Part shown: positions 9,112 through 17,646 of the stretch, in pieces
Layout of the letters: each line of letters opens with the position of its first letter
Numbering within the stretch: position 1 is the first letter of the stretch
Source: DAOVRD01 sp964521715
GTDB taxonomy: Bacteria > Planctomycetota > Brocadiia > SM23-32
DNA: 64,000 nt
Direction of reading: 5' to 3'
NCBI GenBank assembly: GCA_964521715.1
Contig: CAZFSS010000006.1
Coordinates: 62,001 to 126,000, forward strand
Notes under the pieces: generated by a model
The model's database searches: none
What the model was told of the DNA's origin: nothing
The model's input: only the letters and a program-made list of their open reading frames with translations
Translations under genes and position numbers: made by a program

Positions 9112-12100
9112 ATGAAGCACCGCGCGCTGACGTTTCTTCTTTTTTCTCTCCTCACATTCGCGCCGAGCGCAAGTGCCGCCTGGCGAACGGATTACGCGTC
9201 GAATGGGTCGTTCGAGCTTGACGCGAATCGCGACGGAACGCCCGACGGCTGGCAGCCTGCGACCTTCGAATCGCCCGCGCTGAGCGAGTGGGATCGCACC
9301 ACGTCCCATTCGGGGCAGGCGTCCGTACGCGTTGCGGACTCCAGGCATCCGACCGACGATTCATGGCAGACCAACTCCGGCCGCTGGGTGCAGGCGTCCA
9401 GGCGAGACGTGCATGCGGGAGCGACGTACTCGCTCCACGGCTGGATCAGGACGGACCTGACCGAGGGCCACGCAACGCTCGCCCTGGCCTGGTTCTCCGA
9501 TTCGGCGTGGCTGCACGAGGATAATACGGAGCCGATCACGGGGAAGACGGATTGGGTCGAGAGGGCTCTGACCGTGTCGCCCCCCGAGGGAGCCACGTCG
9601 GTCGCCGTCTACCTCATGCTGAACGGCGGGCGCGGCAGCGCCTGGTTCGATGACGTGACGATGGCCGAGGGAGGCGGCCGCCCCGAGAACCTGAGGCCCG
9701 TGGACATCCGCGCGGCCTGCAACACTGGATTCCGCGATGAGGAAGCGGGAGACGGCAAGGGCGGCTGGACGGACCAAGGAGCCAACGACGCGCGCACGAT
9801 CCCGACGGGGCTGCAAACGTGGCGCACCATCCCGTTCGAGATCATAGACCCGGCAGAGAACGAGGGCCGGTCGTGCATCGTCCTTCAGGGGCGCGGACGG
9901 GAGAGCATGCCGCCTGCGGCCGAGTTCGCAGTGGGCCGGACATGTGACGTCGTCTACTTCCTGCACGCATGCGCCTGGGCAGGCGCCGAAGGGGCCCCGG
10001 TGGGCCGCTACGTGGTCACCTACGCCGACGGCGACACGGTCAGAGTGCCGCTGCTGAGCGGCCGCGAGACAGTGGACTGGTGGGCGCCGCGCGACACAAG
10101 CGAGAGCGCGGTGGGCTGGGAAGGACGCAACGCCGAGAACCCGAACGTGGGTCTGTGCATCTTCCCCTGGGCCAATCCAAGGCCGAATGTTCAGATCGCC
10201 CGGATCAAGATGGAATCGGCGGGCGCTGGCCCGGTGTCCATCCTGGTGGGCGTAACGACGGGCGACGGGCCGGCCATACTGACGGAAAGGGCACTGCGCA
10301 TGGAAACCACGGACAAGGAAGGCTGGTACGAATGGGCGTTCGCCCTGGACGACCCCACGCTGGAGGAGATAGATCTGAGCTTCCTGCTCGACCCGCCGGC
10401 GGGCAAGCATGGCTTCCTCACGGTCGGCGACGACGGGCATTTCTACTTTGAGGACGGCACCCGGGTGCGCTTCTTCGGCACGAACGTGTGTGGGCCCTAC
10501 TGCGCGCCGGACAGGGAGACGGCCGAGGCCGTGGCCGCGCGGCTGGCCAGGTACGGCGTGAACATGCTGCGCCTGCACACGCCGGACTCTCGCTGGGGCA
10601 CCTTGATCGACTACGAGCGGGGCGATTCCCGGCACCTCAACGAGGAGGCCCTTGACCGTTACGACTGCTTCGTCGCCGAGCTCAAGAAGCGCGGGATCTA
10701 CGCCTACTTCGACCTGCTGGATTACAGGAACTTCCAGCCGGGAGACGGCGTGAGGGACGCCGACAAGATGGGGACGCAGTGGTCCAACTCCATCAAGGGC
10801 GCCAGCATCTTCGACCGGCGGATGATCGAACTCCAGAAGGAGTTCGCCACGCATCTCCTGACCCACAGAAACCCGTACACGGGCAACCGTTACGTGGACG
10901 AACCGGCGCTGGCCGTGCAGGAGATCACCAACGAGAACTCGCTCTTCTACCTGGTCAACACGGACCTCATGCTGCCCAGCTACATGGACGACCTGCGCGC
11001 GCTGTGGAACCAATGGCTGCTCGAAAGATACGGCGGCCGCGAGGCGCTGGCCCGCGCGTGGACCAATGAGAAGGGCGAATGCGCCCTGCTGCCCGACGAG
11101 GATCCGGCGCGCGGCGACGTGCGCTTTCCCGTGGGCCACCTCTATGACGACCTGCGCGGCGTGCCCTACTCCGACGAGCGGAGTCCCGCCAGAATGAACG
11201 CCGTCACGCGGTTCCTCTACGAGCTGGAGGCCGCGTACTACGACGAGATGGTCGCGCACCTGCGCGGGCTCGGCCTGAAGTGCCCCATCACCGGCACGAA
11301 CCAGGACTTCTCCGACGCCAGCAACCTGGCGAACGCGCGGTGCACTTTCACGTCGCGCAACAACTACTGGTGCCATCCGGACTTCAACGTGGACCCGTTC
11401 CGGTTCGAGAACTCCGCCGTCGTCAACTCGGACCTCGTCCGCCGCCCGAATCCCATCGCCGAAGTCGCGTCCAGCACCGTCGTCGGCAAGCCGATGATCG
11501 TGCCGGAATTCAACTTCCCCTGGCCCAACGAGTGGCGGGCGGAGTGCCTGCCTCTGATGGCCGCGTACGGCTGCCTCCAGGACTGGGACGGATTGCTCTA
11601 CTTCGCCTATGACCCTGGGGCCGAGCCCCTCTCCTCGTTCGGCAACCAGTCCGATCCAGTGCGGTGGGGCCAGGTGCCCCTGGCGGCGCTGCTGTTCCTG
11701 CGGGGCGACATCTCGGTCGCGCGGAATACGGTCGACGTTGGGGTCTCGGCGGTTGACGCCTTCTCGGCCCGCCCGCAGCGCACCGGCGACCGCTACAGCC
11801 CGTACCGGGTGATCCCCTACATCTCCAGGCTGCGCAACGCGTACTTCGACACCCGCTACGAAGGCCAGGCGGACGTAGTCATCTCCTCCGGACATTCCGC
11901 CTCCGGCGATTACCGGAGCGCAAAACGCGCCATCGTCTTCGCGGACTCGCCGTTCGCCGACGAGCTGGCGCAGCGGCCAGACCGCGGTCGCTCGGCGTGC
12001 GAGACGTGCCCGGGATTGGACACGCGCCCCGCCGAGGGACCATGTGACACGGAGATCGTGCCTGAATCGGCCCCGGAGGGAGCCGAGGTAATCGAACGCG

Positions 12101-12741
12101 CAGGGCGGCCGGTGGGCGTGGTTACCGACAGGCTCTACCTCTTCCCCTGCGCCGGCTCGGCTGAGGACGCCCGGGACGCATGGCTGCACCGCCTCTACCT
12201 GGAGGCCGCCAGCCGCTGGGGGCTCGCGGGCGCCGCCCCGATCGAGGAAGCGGGCGATGTGTTCCGCAGCGACACCGGCGAGCTGGTGCTCCGTCGGGAG
12301 CCAGGCGTCTTCACGGCCGCTGCGCCGCACGTGCGCATCGCAACGGGCTTCCTCGCTCAGGCGGGTCCGGTGACGCTTGACGGCGTCCGCGTGGAATGCA
12401 GGACGCCGTTCGCGTCGGTCAGCCTGGTGTCCCTGGACGGACAGGCGATCGAGCAGTCAGAACGACTGCTTCTGACGGCGATAGCACGGTCGGAGAACAC
12501 GGGGCAGGCCTACCTCGCCGGCCGTTCCAGCCTGCCGGACAGCGGGCGGACGCCCGTGCTGGCCGAGCCCGTAGACGCTGACGTAACCGTCCCCACGAAG
12601 CAGCGCCTGGAGGCGTGGTCCCTCTCCCCGACCGGCCGCCGGGGCAAAAGGCTTGAGATCGCCCTCACCGAGGGGGGCATAACCGTCCGAACGGCCGAGG
12701 CGCGCAGCCCGTGGATCCTGCTGGTCGCACAGGGCTCCTAA
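9112..12741 (+). CDS. Large secreted clan-A glycoside hydrolase with N-terminal carbohydrate-binding-like domains
   Basis: The reading frame is open from 8515, but the ATG at 9112 is chosen because it has GGAGG upstream and begins a signal peptide (MKHRALTFLLFSLLTFAPSA). The product is 1,209 residues. A CBM4/9-like jelly-roll domain comes first (NGSFELDANRDGTPDGWQ), then a second beta-sandwich region. A catalytic TIM barrel begins near residue 430 (FLTVGDDGHFYFEDGTRVRF, then GVNMLRLHTPD). The acid/base Glu is in EITNEN and the nucleophile Glu in MIVPEFNFPW, as in GH5-like clan-A enzymes. The C-terminal ~300 residues look like beta-rich accessory domains. It should degrade an extracellular polysaccharide; the exact GH family and substrate are not determined here. 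It converges with cysK, only 6 bases away. Confidence 0.85.
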   Translation: MKHRALTFLLFSLLTFAPSASAAWRTDYASNGSFELDANRDGTPDGWQPATFESPALSEWDRTTSHSGQASVRVADSRHPTDDSWQTNSGRWVQASRRDVHAGATYSLHGWIRTDLTEGHATLALAWFSDSAWLHEDNTEPITGKTDWVERALTVSPPEGATSVAVYLMLNGGRGSAWFDDVTMAEGGGRPENLRPVDIRAACNTGFRDEEAGDGKGGWTDQGANDARTIPTGLQTWRTIPFEIIDPAENEGRSCIVLQGRGRESMPPAAEFAVGRTCDVVYFLHACAWAGAEGAPVGRYVVTYADGDTVRVPLLSGRETVDWWAPRDTSESAVGWEGRNAENPNVGLCIFPWANPRPNVQIARIKMESAGAGPVSILVGVTTGDGPAILTERALRMETTDKEGWYEWAFALDDPTLEEIDLSFLLDPPAGKHGFLTVGDDGHFYFEDGTRVRFFGTNVCGPYCAPDRETAEAVAARLARYGVNMLRLHTPDSRWGTLIDYERGDSRHLNEEALDRYDCFVAELKKRGIYAYFDLLDYRNFQPGDGVRDADKMGTQWSNSIKGASIFDRRMIELQKEFATHLLTHRNPYTGNRYVDEPALAVQEITNENSLFYLVNTDLMLPSYMDDLRALWNQWLLERYGGREALARAWTNEKGECALLPDEDPARGDVRFPVGHLYDDLRGVPYSDERSPARMNAVTRFLYELEAAYYDEMVAHLRGLGLKCPITGTNQDFSDASNLANARCTFTSRNNYWCHPDFNVDPFRFENSAVVNSDLVRRPNPIAEVASSTVVGKPMIVPEFNFPWPNEWRAECLPLMAAYGCLQDWDGLLYFAYDPGAEPLSSFGNQSDPVRWGQVPLAALLFLRGDISVARNTVDVGVSAVDAFSARPQRTGDRYSPYRVIPYISRLRNAYFDTRYEGQADVVISSGHSASGDYRSAKRAIVFADSPFADELAQRPDRGRSACETCPGLDTRPAEGPCDTEIVPESAPEGAEVIERAGRPVGVVTDRLYLFPCAGSAEDARDAWLHRLYLEAASRWGLAGAAPIEEAGDVFRSDTGELVLRREPGVFTAAAPHVRIATGFLAQAGPVTLDGVRVECRTPFASVSLVSLDGQAIEQSERLLLTAIARSENTGQAYLAGRSSLPDSGRTPVLAEPVDADVTVPTKQRLEAWSLSPTGRRGKRLEIALTEGGITVRTAEARSPWILLVAQGS

Positions 12742-12747
12742 GAGCCT

Positions 12748-13683
12748 CTATGAGGCCGAGTCCTGGAACAGCCAGGTGGAGAGGTAGCGTTCGCCCGTGT
12801 CCGGCAGGATGACGACGATGAGCTTCCCCGCGCAGTCCGGGCGTCGGGCGACTTCGACGGCGGCGTGCGCGGCGGCCCCCGACGAGATGCCGACCAGCAT
12901 CCCCTCCTCCCGGGCCAGGCGCCGGGCCATCCGGCCGGCGTCGTCGTTCGTCACCTGGACGATCTCGTCGATGAGGTCCGCCCTGAGCACGTCGGGCACG
13001 AAGCCTGCGCCGATGCCCTGTATCTTGTGAGGGCCGGCCTTCCCGCCCGAAAGGACCGGCGAATCGGCCGGCTCGACGGCGATGGCCCTGAACTGCGGCT
13101 TCCGCTCCTTGATCGCCTCCGCCACGCCGGTGATCGTGCCTCCCGTGCCGACGCCTGCGACCAGGACGTCCACCTCGCCGTCCGTGTCCTGCCATATCTC
13201 CTCGGCCGTGGTCCGGCGGTGCGTGGCGGGGTTGGCCGGGTTCTTGAACTGCTGTGGCATGAAGGCGGAAGGCGTCTTCTCGACGAGTTCCTCGGCCCTG
13301 GCCACGGCCCCCCGCATGCCTTCCGAACCAGGCGTCAGGACCAGCTCCGCCCCCAACACGCGCAGAAGCTGGCGCCGTTCCACGCTCATGGTGTCCGGCA
13401 TCGTGAGGATCAGCTTGTAGCCCCGCGCCGCGCAGACGAAGGCCAGCCCAATGCCCGTGTTGCCGCTGGTCGGCTCGATGATGGTCGTGTCCTTGCCGAT
13501 CAGCCCCCGCTCCTCAGCGTCGCGGATCATGCTCACGCCGATCCTATCCTTGACGCTTGACAGCGGATTAAAGGACTCCAGCTTGGCCAAGATCTCCGCC
13601 CGTGCTCCGGCCGCGACCCGGTTCAGGCGCACCAGCGGCGTGTGCCCGACCGTTTCCGTGATGTCGTTGTAGACTCTCGCCAT
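12748..13683 (-). CDS. cysK: Cysteine synthase A (O-acetylserine sulfhydrylase)
   Basis: This 311-residue PLP enzyme of the fold-type II family makes L-cysteine from O-acetylserine and sulfide in the cytoplasm. The PLP lysine lies in NPLSSVKDRIG (about residue 45). The substrate-binding loop PTSGNTG and the phosphate-binding loop GVGTGGTITG are both present, and length and order match CysK. The PTSGNTGIG loop and overall similarity favour CysK over cystathionine beta-synthase, because no CBS regulatory domain follows. It is monocistronic with its own strong promoter. Confidence 0.95.
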   Translation of the reverse strand: MARVYNDITETVGHTPLVRLNRVAAGARAEILAKLESFNPLSSVKDRIGVSMIRDAEERGLIGKDTTIIEPTSGNTGIGLAFVCAARGYKLILTMPDTMSVERRQLLRVLGAELVLTPGSEGMRGAVARAEELVEKTPSAFMPQQFKNPANPATHRRTTAEEIWQDTDGEVDVLVAGVGTGGTITGVAEAIKERKPQFRAIAVEPADSPVLSGGKAGPHKIQGIGAGFVPDVLRADLIDEIVQVTNDDAGRMARRLAREEGMLVGISSGAAAHAAVEVARRPDCAGKLIVVILPDTGERYLSTWLFQDSAS

Positions 13684-13792
13684 TCGCCCATCCCCCTGGG
13701 GCCTCCAACGGGGCCCGCCGCGGTTCTCGCCCGGTGCTGCCGCCGGAGGCGCGTAAGACGCGATTCAGTACTAACGCGACCATTTTAGTGTT

Positions 13793-13821
13793 ATTATACG
13801 CCGCGGGCCGAGCGCCGTCAA
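13793..13821 (-). promoter_or_regulatory. cysK promoter with adjacent inverted repeat
   Basis: On the minus strand TTGACG (13821-13816), 17 bases, TATAAT (13798-13793). Just downstream, over the expected transcription start, lies ACTAA-N10-TTAGT (about 13770-13789). This could be an operator for a sulfur or Fe-S regulator. The operator idea is inference only. Confidence 0.7.
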
Positions 13822-13879
13822 CCGCTGCCCGGGTTGTCGGGCCGCCCTGCACAGCGGCGGTCACGCTCCGACTGGCAGG

Positions 13880-13908
13880 TTTACAGGCAAGGCGCGGCGC
13901 ATTATGAT
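13880..13908 (+). promoter_or_regulatory. Promoter of the cupin-oxidoreductase pair
   Basis: TTTACA (13880-13885), a 17-base spacer and TATGAT (13903-13908) lie 69 bases before the cupin ATG. It is divergent from the cysK promoter. Confidence 0.55.
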
Positions 13909-13976
13909 GGCCTGCGCCGCCTAGCGGCGGCAACGCAGGGCAAACTGAGCGCCCTTCGAGCGAAGGAGGGGGTGAC

Positions 13977-14306
13977 ATGCCGCTCATCCAGGGACCCAAG
14001 GCCAGTCCCCCGACCGACGAGTTCACGAGCTGGGGCCTGGCGCAATTCGAAGCCGGCAGGAAGCACCTGACCGAGCCCCACTATCACGACTGCGACGAGT
14101 TCGTCTTCATGATCGAAGGCAAGTGCATCCTGCGGTCGGAGGGAGTCGATTACACGCTCGAGCCGGGCGACGTCCTGGTGACGCGGATGGGAGACGAGCA
14201 TGAGCTGCTCGACATCCTGGAGGACACCGTTTACTTCTGGCTCGAGGGCAGGCTCCGCGGCCGGAAGAGACGGGGCCATCTGCACAAGCAAACGGAGGGA
14301 CCATGA
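13977..14306 (+). CDS. Small single-domain cupin protein
   Basis: This 109-residue protein starts at an ATG behind a strong ribosome-binding site (GGAGGGGGTGAC). Cupin motif 1 is visible as PHYHDCDEFVFMIEG, with two His and one Glu as metal ligands, and motif 2 as GDVLVTRMGDEHEL with the last His. It is probably a cytoplasmic metal-binding sugar-related or sensing cupin; no specific reaction is evident. Its stop overlaps the start of the next oxidoreductase gene (ATGA), so the two are likely translated together and work on the same sugar or polyol. Confidence 0.85.
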   Translation: MPLIQGPKASPPTDEFTSWGLAQFEAGRKHLTEPHYHDCDEFVFMIEGKCILRSEGVDYTLEPGDVLVTRMGDEHELLDILEDTVYFWLEGRLRGRKRRGHLHKQTEGP

Positions 14307-15370
14307 GCGCAAGAAGCAGGAGCGTCACGCCGCGGGACCTGGGGATACCGGAGACCTTCCCCCTGCCGATGCGGACCGACTGGCGCATCGGCCTGGTGGG
14401 CTTCGGCCGGATTGCGGCGGCGCACGTCCCGGCCTACAGGAGCGCTGGCTGGAAGATCGTGGCGGCCGCCGATCCCGACGACGGCGCACGCGCAAGGGCG
14501 CAGGAGGCGGGCGTCGGCCGCGTCTACACGGGCTACGAGGAGCTGATCGCCGACGCCGACGTGGAGGTCATCTCCCTTCTGACGCACCCCACGATCCGCG
14601 AGCCGGTCGTGAGAGCAGCGGCCCGGGCAGGCAAGCCCATCCTGACCGAGAAGCCCCTGGCGCGAGACATCGAGGAATGCGAGCGACTGGCGGCCATCGC
14701 CGACGAGGCCGGGATTCCCTTCGCCGTCAGCCAGAACTACCGCTGGGCGGGCACGAACTTCTTCGCGCATCACATCGTCCGAAAGGGGCTCATCGGAACG
14801 CCCTTCTTCGGCCGCATAGAGATACAGGGCACGCAGGACGTCGAGCTGGCCGACCATCCGTTCTACTCACGGTGCGACGACTTCCTGACCGTGCAGTGGA
14901 ACAACCACCTCGCAGACCTGCTGCGCTACTGGTCGGGCCGGGACGCGCAACGGGTGCTCGCCTGCACGCGGCGCATGACGGACCAGAACTTCATCAGCGA
15001 CAACATGCTGCTTTCGATCGTCGACTTCGGCCAGGGGCTGACGGGGCTGATCGTGCACAGCGAGCTGCTGCGCAGCCCCATGCGGAGCTCGCAATGCCGC
15101 CTGGACGGCGACGAAGGATCGGTTGTGTTCGCCCTGTCCGGCGGCCACCTGGAACTCGCGTCGAAGCAACTGGGCCCGGAGGTCTACACGCTCGACCTGA
15201 CCGGCATCGAGCTGCCGAGCTCCTTCGCGGGCCCGATGGGCGACCTGCTCCTTTCGGTAGAGCAGGGACGCGAGCCCGCCACGAGCGCCAGGCGCAATCT
15301 GGCGACCATGCGGCAGGTCTTTGCGGAGCATCGCAGCGCCCTGAACGGCGGCCTCTGGACCGAGGTCTGA
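14303..15370 (+). CDS. Gfo/Idh/MocA-family NAD(P)-dependent oxidoreductase
   Basis: This 355-residue protein has a Rossmann nucleotide-binding start near residue 31 (IGLVGFGRIAAAHVPAY) and the family motif TEKPLARDIEECERL near residue 115, whose Lys is the usual catalytic residue. The C-terminal alpha/beta half has the family layout (NNHLADLLRYWSG). The family oxidises or epimerises sugars, inositols and sugar acids. The substrate is unknown. The start ATG overlaps the cupin stop by 4 bases. There is no signal peptide, so it is cytoplasmic. Confidence 0.9.
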   Translation: MSARSRSVTPRDLGIPETFPLPMRTDWRIGLVGFGRIAAAHVPAYRSAGWKIVAAADPDDGARARAQEAGVGRVYTGYEELIADADVEVISLLTHPTIREPVVRAAARAGKPILTEKPLARDIEECERLAAIADEAGIPFAVSQNYRWAGTNFFAHHIVRKGLIGTPFFGRIEIQGTQDVELADHPFYSRCDDFLTVQWNNHLADLLRYWSGRDAQRVLACTRRMTDQNFISDNMLLSIVDFGQGLTGLIVHSELLRSPMRSSQCRLDGDEGSVVFALSGGHLELASKQLGPEVYTLDLTGIELPSSFAGPMGDLLLSVEQGREPATSARRNLATMRQVFAEHRSALNGGLWTEV

Positions 15371-15412
15371 GCGGCCGCGCACGGGCGCCCCATCCGGCGG
15401 CGTACAAGAAGT

Positions 15413-15437
15413 GGGGCCCGGCACAAGGCCGGGCCCC
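15413..15437. terminator. Perfect hairpin between convergent genes
   Basis: A perfect 10-base-pair stem (GGGGCCCGGC / GCCGGGCCCC) with a 5-base loop lies between the oxidoreductase and wecB ends. Neither side has a clear T-run, although ACTTCTTGT follows on the minus strand. It could end both transcripts. Confidence 0.5.
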
Positions 15438-15504
15438 GCAGCGCACCTGTCCCTATCTCCCCCTCCTTCAGGGGGTCGAGCAGTTCGTCCCGCTCGCCGT
15501 ACGG

Positions 15505-16617
15505 TCAGGCATCCAGCTCCCGCCGGAGGACTTCGACGATCCGCTCGGCCGCGTGCCCGTCGCCGAACGGGTTGACGCGCGTGGCCATGCGGCGGTATTC
15601 GCTCTCGTCGTCAAGCAGCCGCTGCGTCTGGCCGACAATCGCGTCCACCTCGGTGCCGACGAGCTTCGCGACGCCTGCTTCGACCGCTTCGGGCCGCTCC
15701 GTTTCGTTCCGCAGCACGAGGACGGGTCTGCCTATGCTCGGCGCCTCCTCCTGGACGCCGCCGGAATCGGTCAGGATCAGATACGCGTCCCGCATCGCAG
15801 CGACGAAGTCCCGGTAGCCCAGCGGGTCGCAGAGCGTGACGCGCTCCAGGCCGCCCAAGCGCGAGGTCACCGGGCGGCGGACGTTCGGGTTGGGGTGGAC
15901 GGGGTACAGGACGGAGACGTCGGGATTCCGGCGGCATATCTCCTTTATGGCCAGGCATACGCGCTCCAGGGGGCGGCCGAAGTTCTCCCGCCTGTGCGCC
16001 GTGACCAGCAGCAACCGGCGACCGTCCTGCGTGAACGTTTTCCGGCGCTTCGGCAGCCGCCGCGAGACCCAGAGGAGGGCGTCTATCCCCGTGTTGCCTG
16101 TCACAAATATGCTCGACGGCGCGACGCCTTCCGCGCGCAGGGCGCCGGCGGCCCGGGAGGTCGGAGCGAAGTGCCACGTGGCCAGCGTGCTGATGATCCG
16201 CCGGTTGGCCTCCTCTGGGAAGGGCGAATGGAGGTCGCCCGTCCTCAGCCCGGCCTCGACGTGCCCGACCCGCACCTTGCAGTAGAACGCCGCCAGGGCG
16301 CCCGTCATGGCCGTGGTCGTATCTCCCTGGACCAGGACGGCGTCCGGCGCGGCGTCTGCTACGGCGCGGTGCACGGCTGCGACTGCCCTGGCGGTCAGGT
16401 CCGCCAGCGTCTGATCGGGCGACATCAGGTCCAGATCCATCTCGGGTCGAATGCCGAACAGTGAGAGCACTTGATCGAGCATCTCGCGGTGCTGGCCCGT
16501 CGAGCACACCGTGACCTCGGCGCCGTTGCCGGCCGCGTGGATCTCACGCAGGCGCAGCACGACCGGCGCCAGCTTCACGGCTTCGGGCCGGGTGCCCATT
16601 ATGCAGAGGATGTTCAC
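15505..16617 (-). CDS. wecB: UDP-N-acetylglucosamine 2-epimerase (non-hydrolysing), last gene of EPS locus
   Basis: This 370-residue cytoplasmic enzyme of the WecB family interconverts UDP-GlcNAc and UDP-ManNAc, or a related sugar as FnlC does. Family motifs seen are MGTRPEAVKL at the N-terminus, GHVEAGLRTG, TAHRRENFG, LTDSGGVQEEAP and RNETERPEAVEAG. It starts at GTG. It is the last gene of the EPS operon, 36 bases after the epimerase, and is followed by a hairpin. With the WbuB-like glycosyltransferase two genes upstream, it could supply a modified HexNAc precursor; the exact sugar is inference. Confidence 0.92.
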   Translation of the reverse strand: MNILCIMGTRPEAVKLAPVVLRLREIHAAGNGAEVTVCSTGQHREMLDQVLSLFGIRPEMDLDLMSPDQTLADLTARAVAAVHRAVADAAPDAVLVQGDTTTAMTGALAAFYCKVRVGHVEAGLRTGDLHSPFPEEANRRIISTLATWHFAPTSRAAGALRAEGVAPSSIFVTGNTGIDALLWVSRRLPKRRKTFTQDGRRLLLVTAHRRENFGRPLERVCLAIKEICRRNPDVSVLYPVHPNPNVRRPVTSRLGGLERVTLCDPLGYRDFVAAMRDAYLILTDSGGVQEEAPSIGRPVLVLRNETERPEAVEAGVAKLVGTEVDAIVGQTQRLLDDESEYRRMATRVNPFGDGHAAERIVEVLRRELDA

Positions 16618-16653
16618 GGCGTTGTTACCGTCCCTCGCGTGCGCCCACGCCTC

Positions 16654-17646
16654 TCAGAAGCGCGCGCTGTGCTTGATGAGGTCCCACTTGTCGTGGAACC
16701 AGCGGACGGTCCGCTCCAGCCCCGCGCGGAAGGGCGTCTGGGGCCGGTAGCACAGGAACTCCCCGGCCTTGTCGATCGAGGCGAGCAACCTCTTCTTGGT
16801 GTCCCACTTGCGCATGGGGACGAACTCGATCCCGGCTGGATTGCCGACGATCTCGTTGATCATGTTGGCCATGTCGATGACGCGGGTCTCGCGGCCGGAG
16901 GCCAGGTTGAACGCTTCGCCGACGGCCTCGTCTTTGGTTGCAGCCGCCAGCAGGCCGCTGACGATGTCGCCCACATAGGTCCAGTCGCGGGTCTGGGTCC
17001 CGTCTCCCATCACGGGCAGGGCCCTTCCCTCCAGCGCCCAGTAGATGAAGTTGGGGATGACGTTCCGGTAAGCGCCGGGGATCTCGCCGGGGCCGAAAGA
17101 GTTGAAGAACCGGCACCTCACCGTCTCCATCTCATAGAAGTTCCGGAAGAAGTTGCAGTATGCCTCGCCCAGCATCTTGGTGATCTGGTACGGGGTGTCC
17201 AGGTCGAGGGAGTTGAAGTCCTCGCGCAGCGGCACGGGCGACTTGCCGTATACCGAACAGCCTGAGGAGGCGTAGATGAACCGCTGCACGCCGACCATGC
17301 GCGAGTACTGGAGCACCAGCAGCGTGCCCAGCCCGTTGACGGTCAGGTCGTCCCGTGGGTGGTCGATCGAGTTCTGATTGGCGAACAGGGCGGCCAGGTG
17401 AAAGACCAGGCGTGGCCGCTCCAGGAAGACCCGCTTGAGCGCCTGCTCGTCCACGACGCTTCCCTCGACGAACTGCACGTTTGCGTGATCGGGCACGTTC
17501 CACCGCGCCGCGCTGGACAGGTCGTCCAGGATGGTCACGCGGGCGCCCTGTTCGGCGAGCGCCCGACACAGATTCGATCCGATGGCGCCGGCGCCGCCGG
17601 TGACGAGAACACGTGCGCTCTCCAGGTCTGCGTCAGGTCCATGCAT
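16654..17646 (-). CDS. NAD-dependent nucleotide-sugar epimerase/dehydratase (extended SDR)
   Basis: The ATG at 17646 is chosen over upstream in-frame sequence because MHGPDADLESARVLVTGG puts the Rossmann motif GGAGAIGS at the usual place near residue 20. It overlaps the upstream glycosyltransferase by 14 bases. The 330-residue product shows the SDR catalytic elements ASSGCSVYG and YQITK (YxxxK), plus RFFNSFGPG and RDWTYVGD as in UDP-glucose 4-epimerase-like enzymes. It probably makes a nucleotide sugar (galactose-type, xylose-type or GDP-sugar) for the EPS. The specific product cannot be told from sequence. Confidence 0.88.
   Translation of the reverse strand: MHGPDADLESARVLVTGGAGAIGSNLCRALAEQGARVTILDDLSSAARWNVPDHANVQFVEGSVVDEQALKRVFLERPRLVFHLAALFANQNSIDHPRDDLTVNGLGTLLVLQYSRMVGVQRFIYASSGCSVYGKSPVPLREDFNSLDLDTPYQITKMLGEAYCNFFRNFYEMETVRCRFFNSFGPGEIPGAYRNVIPNFIYWALEGRALPVMGDGTQTRDWTYVGDIVSGLLAAATKDEAVGEAFNLASGRETRVIDMANMINEIVGNPAGIEFVPMRKWDTKKRLLASIDKAGEFLCYRPQTPFRAGLERTVRWFHDKWDLIKHSARF

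Noticed and set aside
9361..12330. Long open frame (989 codons) on the minus strand inside the secreted hydrolase gene
   Set aside because: It is antisense to a clearly coding gene with a signal peptide and catalytic motifs. Its own translation is Arg/Ala/Gly/Val-rich with no family features, as expected of high-GC antisense frames.
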